Positions 59,232 through 64,000 of a stretch of DNA of 64,000 bases are shown here, piece by piece; position 1 is the first letter of the stretch, and each line of letters starts with the position of its first letter. The notes below the pieces were generated by a model. That model searched no databases. It worked only from the letters and a program-made list of their open reading frames with translations, and was not told the DNA's origin. The stretch is from Ottelia alismoides (taxonomy: Eukaryota; Streptophyta; Magnoliopsida; Alismatales; Hydrocharitaceae): positions 248,001-312,000 of the forward strand of contig JAZKJV010000681.1 of the NCBI GenBank assembly GCA_037367405.1, in the 5' to 3' direction. Made by a program: the position numbers and the translations under genes.

Positions 59232-60896
59232 CAAGGTAGGAAATATCGATATCGACATCGTATCGGTTCGCCGGAAAAGGATATATCAAGATATATCGCC
59301 GGTATATCGACGTTATCAGTGTAAATGTCAGAAATGACTCAAAAAAAATCATTTTTTATCGTTTTTTCAAAAATTAAGATAATCCAAGACGTTAAAACAA
59401 TAAAAAACCAACAAATACACACTTATATCACACATATCAGTCATTTACATCCCATATATCACACATATATGTCATATCGAACTTATCGTTGTTCCTGTTG
59501 ATTGCTGACTTATAGATATTGGAAATGAATTTAATCCAAGTTCTTAAACATTAAATAACTTACAAATATACACTTAGATGACACATATAGATCATCTATG
59601 ACCCTTATATAGCGTATATCGGTTATATCGAACATATCGTTGTTAATGTTGATTGGTGATTAATAAATATTGGAATTGGAATCAAAGTAGCTAAGTTAAG
59701 CACACCTAAAACACATGTTTTGTTCATGCAAGACAATGAATGGCATCGAGATGAGTCATTTGATTCAAAAAAATGTACATACTGATTAATGAGATAATGT
59801 TTATTTGGTTTAAAGATATATCTATTAACAAAAATAAATGAAAAAATGCAAATCAATGCAATATTGTAAAAGAGATTACTTAGCCATGAGGGGTTTAGAA
59901 CCAAGATTTCGTGGAGGGTAAGGTAGGAAATATCGATATCGACATCGATATCGTATCGATCCGCCTGGTCGAAAATGACACAAAAAGCAATTTTTTCATG
60001 GATCAAGATCATCCTAGTTTTTAGAACAATAAATGGCATGCAAATATACATTTATATGCAAGAAAGAGGTGTATTTAGCATTCTAACACACATTATATCG
60101 CACAAATCACTGGTTGTTAATGCTGACAACTGGGCTGACTGTTGACTGTTGAGATATATTCTGGCCATGTGATTCTAACTTGATCAACATTAGACTTGTT
60201 TTCATCTCTATTGCCAAGGAGGGAGAAGTCCACTACTTGAAGAATCGTCGTATGCACCCCCAATCAGGGATCGCCATATCGCGATATATCGTCGATATAT
60301 TGGCGATATATCGGTATCGATAGGTCACCGATATATCGCCGATATGGATGATATCGGATATCGACAGGAGAAAATGCCTTGGTGGATACCGGGTTTCGGC
60401 GATATGCGTCGATATATCGCCGATATATCGGCGATATATCGGTATCGACATTGTATCGAAACGATATCGATACCGATATTTCCTTCCTTGCCCCAAATAG
60501 CATCATACCCTACTTGACGATGATCTCACTGCCCAATCAACGAGCCTGGGGTGGCAAGGGGAAGCAAGTGCACTCATCCTACACGACTCTAAACAAAATA
60601 TATAATTCATTATGTGTTTTAATACTAGAAGTAGCAAAATAAGTAGTGAAATCAGGCTTACAAAGGTAATATCATTGATATATGCATATAGATATCAATG
60701 AGATCGATGAAATATCAATCGATATCCAGGAAATTTTATATCGAAACCATTCAATTTCGAGCGATATGGCTCGATATGGCGATATATCACCGATATCTCG
60801 ATCGATATCTTGGAAAAGGATATCTATATGAATATCGGTACCAACATCTCGTTGATGCCGATATATCGGTGATATATCACGATATTGTCGACCATG
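59232..60896. mobile_element. ATATCG-rich hAT-like non-autonomous element 2
   Basis: The ends read CAAGGTAGGAAATATCG and, inward from the right, CATGGTCGACAATATCG. The flanks are GTTTTGAG (59224-59231) and ATTTTGAG (60897-60904), an 8-bp duplication with one mismatch. The interior is colinear with the element at 22566-23936, including the TATGCACCCCC segment, ATTAGTGAAATCA-type sequence and the 155-bp unit, and it has an extra ATATCG-rich block at about 60260-60500 that the other lacks. No transposase. Confidence 0.7.
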
Positions 60897-60904
60897 ATTT
60901 TGAG

Positions 60905-60953
60905 ACAAATTCCTAAATAGTGTTCTTCAAAAGAACACTAGTTAGGAATTTGT
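60905..60953. repeat. 49-base hairpin next to the hAT-like element
   Basis: ACAAATTCCTAA at the left pairs with TTAGGAATTTGT at the right, and AGTGTTCTT pairs with AAGAACACT, leaving a 4-base loop and a small mismatch. It begins at the base after the right target duplication. Confidence 0.85.
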
Positions 60954-61417
60954 ATCTCTTGCATTGGTTGTTGGCTGCCCAACACGCAACCCTTCTCAAT
61001 TTACTCAGCCTTGAGACCGACCATGGCTGAGTTGTTTGATATTATCATTTACTAAAATAATCATAATGCAATTATTAATACATTTGTGCTCTACGATGAT
61101 TTGCCTACAAAAGCATAGGCATCATGATAGATGTATGACACAAATATGACTGCAACCACTCCCAAAAAGTAAGGGCATGCACACACGTATATGCAAAATG
61201 AATCGTTAAGAAAATATTGCTCAGTGCTAAGGGGAAATGGGTTGCGGGATGCTTTTAGGAGAGGTATTGTATATACACCTCAAACCTTGCCCAATCCTAT
61301 GTATCATCCCACACAACATGGCACTCACATCCCCACCTACAATTATGCAAAGCAATGTCACAGATATAAAGAGTTCATTTTTTACGAAACTATTTAATAA
61401 GGAGAAAGAGGTTGCAG
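60954..61417. other. Unassigned sequence
   Basis: No gene or repeat recognised between the hairpin and the copia LTR. Confidence 0.35.
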
Positions 61418-61567
61418 ATGGTATAGAGATATTTCTAGTATTTATGTACTCGTATGTTATGTTTATTTTCCTTGTTCCACCTAATGTAATTTACCCATAG
61501 GCTTCCTTTATAAGAGAGCCTAGGGTTCCCTGGAATAAACAAGTTCTCATTCTCATTTCCACCAACA
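61418..61567 (+). repeat. copia 5' LTR (left limit approximate)
   Basis: It ends CCACCAACA directly before the primer site. It resembles the 146-bp LTR of the 42.5-kb element (GTAATTTACCC, TATAAGAGAGC, CTAGGGTT), which places its start near 61418. The left edge is not confirmed by a second copy. Confidence 0.6.
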
Positions 61568-61579
61568 TGGTATCAGAGC
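61568..61579 (+). other. Primer-binding site (initiator tRNA-Met)
   Basis: TGGTATCAGAGC abuts the LTR. A telomere-like CCCTAACCCTAACCCTAG word follows at about 61590 in the leader. Confidence 0.9.
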
Positions 61580-61937
61580 CTCCACCCTAAAACCCTAACC
61601 CTAACCCTAGCCGCCGCCAATCCACCCTTCTCAATCTCATCCCGTCGCCGCCGCCGTCACCCTCCCCACAACCCCCCGTCGCCCCTCCCAGTCCGTCGCC
61701 ACCCCTCCCAGCCCGCCGCCCATCCCAGCCCGCCGACGCGTCGCCCCCCCTTCTCGGCTCCGAACCCCCCCTCCTTTCAACTCGGTGTCTTCCCCTTATC
61801 TTTCTCGTTCGTCATGGATTTGAGTGCATAAGTCTACATATGCACTCAACTCCATACATGTTTATGTAGACAATTATTCATTGGTCTACAAACCCTAGTT
61901 TTTCGTCTCCGGCAACAATGTCAGAAAACAATTCGAC

Positions 61938-62720
61938 ATGCCCTCCATCGGTGCTTTCAATGGTCCAGCGTCAATAGTCAAAATGGATGGGACGGATTAC
62001 GAGCTCTGGGCGATGCAGTTCATGAGTATCATGAAGTCCAACGGTAAGAAGCACATTTTTACCGAAGATGAGCTGGCAACGAGGACCGGGGTTTATGCCT
62101 CATGGGAGGCCGATGATTCGTATGCTAAGGTCTGGCTTTCAAGCACTCTGACGATGGAGATTACTAATGATGTCCTCCATCAGCCCACGACTAAGGCCAT
62201 GTGGGATATTCTTGTCGCGACGTACTCGCAGATGAGACGAGACCAAGATCTTCCAACTTCAGCATGACATATTTACGGTCAAACAGAATGGTCGGCCGTT
62301 GCATTCGTTGTATACATCCCTACGAGGGATGTTTGAGAAGCTTTACAGTATCATTCCCCTGATGGCGACCCCTGAGCAACAGAAGACATTCCGGAATGCT
62401 ACAATGGTGGGGATCTTACTAGCGACACTTGACCCGGAGTATGATGTGGCTCGCTCGCAGATCCTGGCGGATGTTACTATTCCTTCAGTGGACGAAGTGT
62501 ATCGACGGCTCAACAGAACCACAGTTCCTTCTACTGCCACTACTCCACCTCCTTCAGCGATGGTAGCTTCAAGAGGCAGAGGTGCATCTTCTTCTTTTTG
62601 TGACCGTGGAACTCGTGTCGAGGTGGCCGATTCCGTCAGCCATGCACCTTCTGTCATCGCCCGGGTCATGCAGAGGATACATGCTATTCTAGGCATGGTT
62701 TTCCAGCATCAGCTCGTATA
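61938..62720 (+). pseudogene. copia gag with zinc knuckle, frameshifted
   Basis: The start MPSIGAFNGPASIVKMDGTD, LWAMQFMSIMKS and AKVWLSSTLTMEI is a copia gag N-terminus. The frame changes near 62250 and continues VKQNGRPLHSLYTSLRGMFE and GILLATLDPEYDVARSQIL. In a further frame near 62640 the reading CTFCHRPGHAEDTCY gives an intact CX2CX4HX4C zinc knuckle. Gag packages the element RNA. Confidence 0.85.
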
Positions 62721-62933
62721 GCCTAGCACGTTGTGCCTACACCGACATCTACTTTAGGTCAGCGGTTTGAGGATCTTGTCGTCAGACTGCGAGATATCAT
62801 GCCTCGTGCCACTACTGACTCGCCAGGAGGTCACTCAGACATATCAGCTTCAGCCTCTGCCAGCACATCAGCCACAGCTAGCACACCAGGTAGTGTTTAT
62901 GCCTTTATGTAATGTCACAGTTTTGATGTTTCA

Positions 62934-63110
62934 GAATGGATTATGGACTCCGGTACGACACATCATCTCTGTCGAGACAGAGATAAGTTTACATCATACA
63001 GGGAGGTTCCACCAGGGAGATCGGTAGTAATAGCAGATGGGACTCATTCCCCCATCATTGGACAAGGGGAGATCAGTTTGACACCCTCCATACGACTACA
63101 AAAATGTTTT
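62934..63110 (+). pseudogene. copia aspartic protease
   Basis: WIMDSGTTHHLCRDRDKFTS carries the DSGT catalytic motif, followed by VVIADGTHSPIIGQGEI. The frame is lost near 63105, where the next frame continues LHAPDFSMNLLSISQLTKDL into the pre-integrase region. Confidence 0.82.
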
Positions 63111-64000
63111 GCATGCTCCAGATTTTTCAATGAACTTACTTTCTATTAGTCAGCTTACAAAGGATTTGCATTGTCGGGCTATTTTTGACACATCATCTCT
63201 TATTTTTCAGGACATTCTAACGGGCAGGGTGATTGGTTGTGGTTGTGAGCAGGATGGTCTCTATTGGTCCGCACCTCTTATGCTGGTGTCTCATCTCAGT
63301 CCAGTGGAACTGCTTCTCCCTTTACTTGGCATCTGCGTTTTGGTCATCTCCCTCTTCAAAAACTGTGATATATCTTGCCACAGATTTCACCAAAGTCTTC
63401 TTTTCAGTGTGAAGCGTGTCAGTTGGGGAAGCATCACAGATCTACTTTCCCTAGTCGTGAGTCTTGGAGTAATCGCTCCCCTTTTGAGTTGTTGCATATT
63501 GACATTTGGGGTCCAAGTCGTGTTCCTGATCACCAGGGACACAGGTTTTACCTAGTGGTCGTTGATGATTTCTCTAGATTGTGTTAGGTCTTTCTATTGA
63601 AAAATAAATCTGAAGCGGGGGATGTAATCAAAAATCTTATCAATGAAGTTCAGAATGTTTTTACGTCTAATGTGAAGATTGTGCGCACAGATAATGCCTT
63701 AAAATTTTGCACCCGTGCTCTTTCACATTTCTTCTTGTCTCGTGGCATTATTCATCAAACAACTTGTGCCTACACGTCTCAACAGAACAGTGTTGCAGAA
63801 AGAAAACATCGTCATCTTCTTGATATAACTCGGACTTTACTCATTCTTGTCCTCCTCTGTCTTTTTGGGGTGATGTTGTTCTTATGGCATGTTATCTGGC
63901 CAATCGTATGCCATCCTCTGTATTGGGTGAGAAAGTTCCTCTTTCTATTGTCTTTCCTGACAAGGAATTGTTCTCCCTAACTCCTCGTGTTTTTGGCTCA
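63109..64000 (+). pseudogene. copia pre-integrase and integrase
   Basis: LLSISQLTKDL is followed by TWHLRFGHLPL and CEACQLGKHH (the HHCC zinc-binding region). The core has HIDIWGP, VRTDNALKF and NSVAERKHRHL, giving the D, D and E positions of integrase. One in-frame stop lies at 63585 and others upstream. The window ends inside this domain. Confidence 0.85.

Larger units (their letters stand above)
61418..64000 (+). mobile_element. Ty1/copia element, 5' half, cut by the window end
   Basis: The LTR, primer site, gag, zinc knuckle, protease and integrase follow in the copia order. Reverse transcriptase, RNase H and the 3' LTR should lie beyond 64000. At least three frame changes and in-frame stops are present, so this copy is defective. 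Confidence 0.88.

Noticed and set aside
61587..61610. Telomere-like CCCTAA repeats
   Set aside because: Only two to three units inside the leader of a copia element, so not a telomere or an interstitial telomeric array.

Overview
The window is nuclear DNA from an angiosperm. It has long AT-rich intergenic stretches, nested LTR retrotransposons, LINEs, tRNA-derived SINEs and hAT-type MITEs, spliceosomal introns, and a chloroplast-targeted plant gene. The species cannot be named from this sequence. I support only one functional gene: a plastid phosphoglycolate phosphatase (PGLP1 type) on the minus strand at 24757-25934, with one intron near its 3' end. It has a candidate poly(A) signal, and its upstream region is crowded with small repeats. 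Nearly everything else is mobile DNA or its debris, and most open frames in it are relics or chance.

Region by region: (1) About 0.7-20.8 kb is a nest. Two long copies of a Ty3/gypsy LTR (6414-12856, interrupted, and 14432-18261) flank a decayed reverse transcriptase remnant. A 3.6-kb non-coding repeat sits inside the first LTR and a hAT MITE inside the second. A related non-coding repeat precedes the nest at 0.7-4.5 kb. Its end, a 21-bp palindrome TGATGA...TTCATCA, recurs six times in the window. (2) 20.8-24.5 kb holds a tRNA-headed SINE, an Au-like SINE and a hAT-like element rich in ATATCG. (3) 24.5-27.1 kb holds PGLP1, a foldback MITE upstream of it and a second SINE. (4) 27.7-29.8 kb is a 2.1-kb imperfect palindrome flanked by an 8-bp duplication. 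(5) 30.2-37.1 kb holds another non-coding repeat end, a MITE, and an L1-type LINE whose 5' part is inverted, as in twin priming, between long target duplications. (6) 39-50 kb holds a MITE, a deleted copia element with a perfect 5-bp duplication, an RTE LINE tail, and a gag-only LTR element. (7) 50.4-53.6 kb is bounded by about 115-bp inverted repeats and contains a GC-balanced foreign-looking segment. (8) 54.5-61 kb holds a MITE, a nearly full-length decayed RTE LINE and a second ATATCG hAT-like element. (9) 61.4 kb to the window end is the 5' half of a copia element.

There is no operon-like cooperation. The biological logic is autonomous and non-autonomous partners: an RTE LINE with SINEs sharing its tail, deleted copia and gypsy derivatives, and hAT-type non-autonomous elements without any visible transposase. 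Several insertions can be read against an uninterrupted copy in the same window, which gives direct support for their ends and target duplications.
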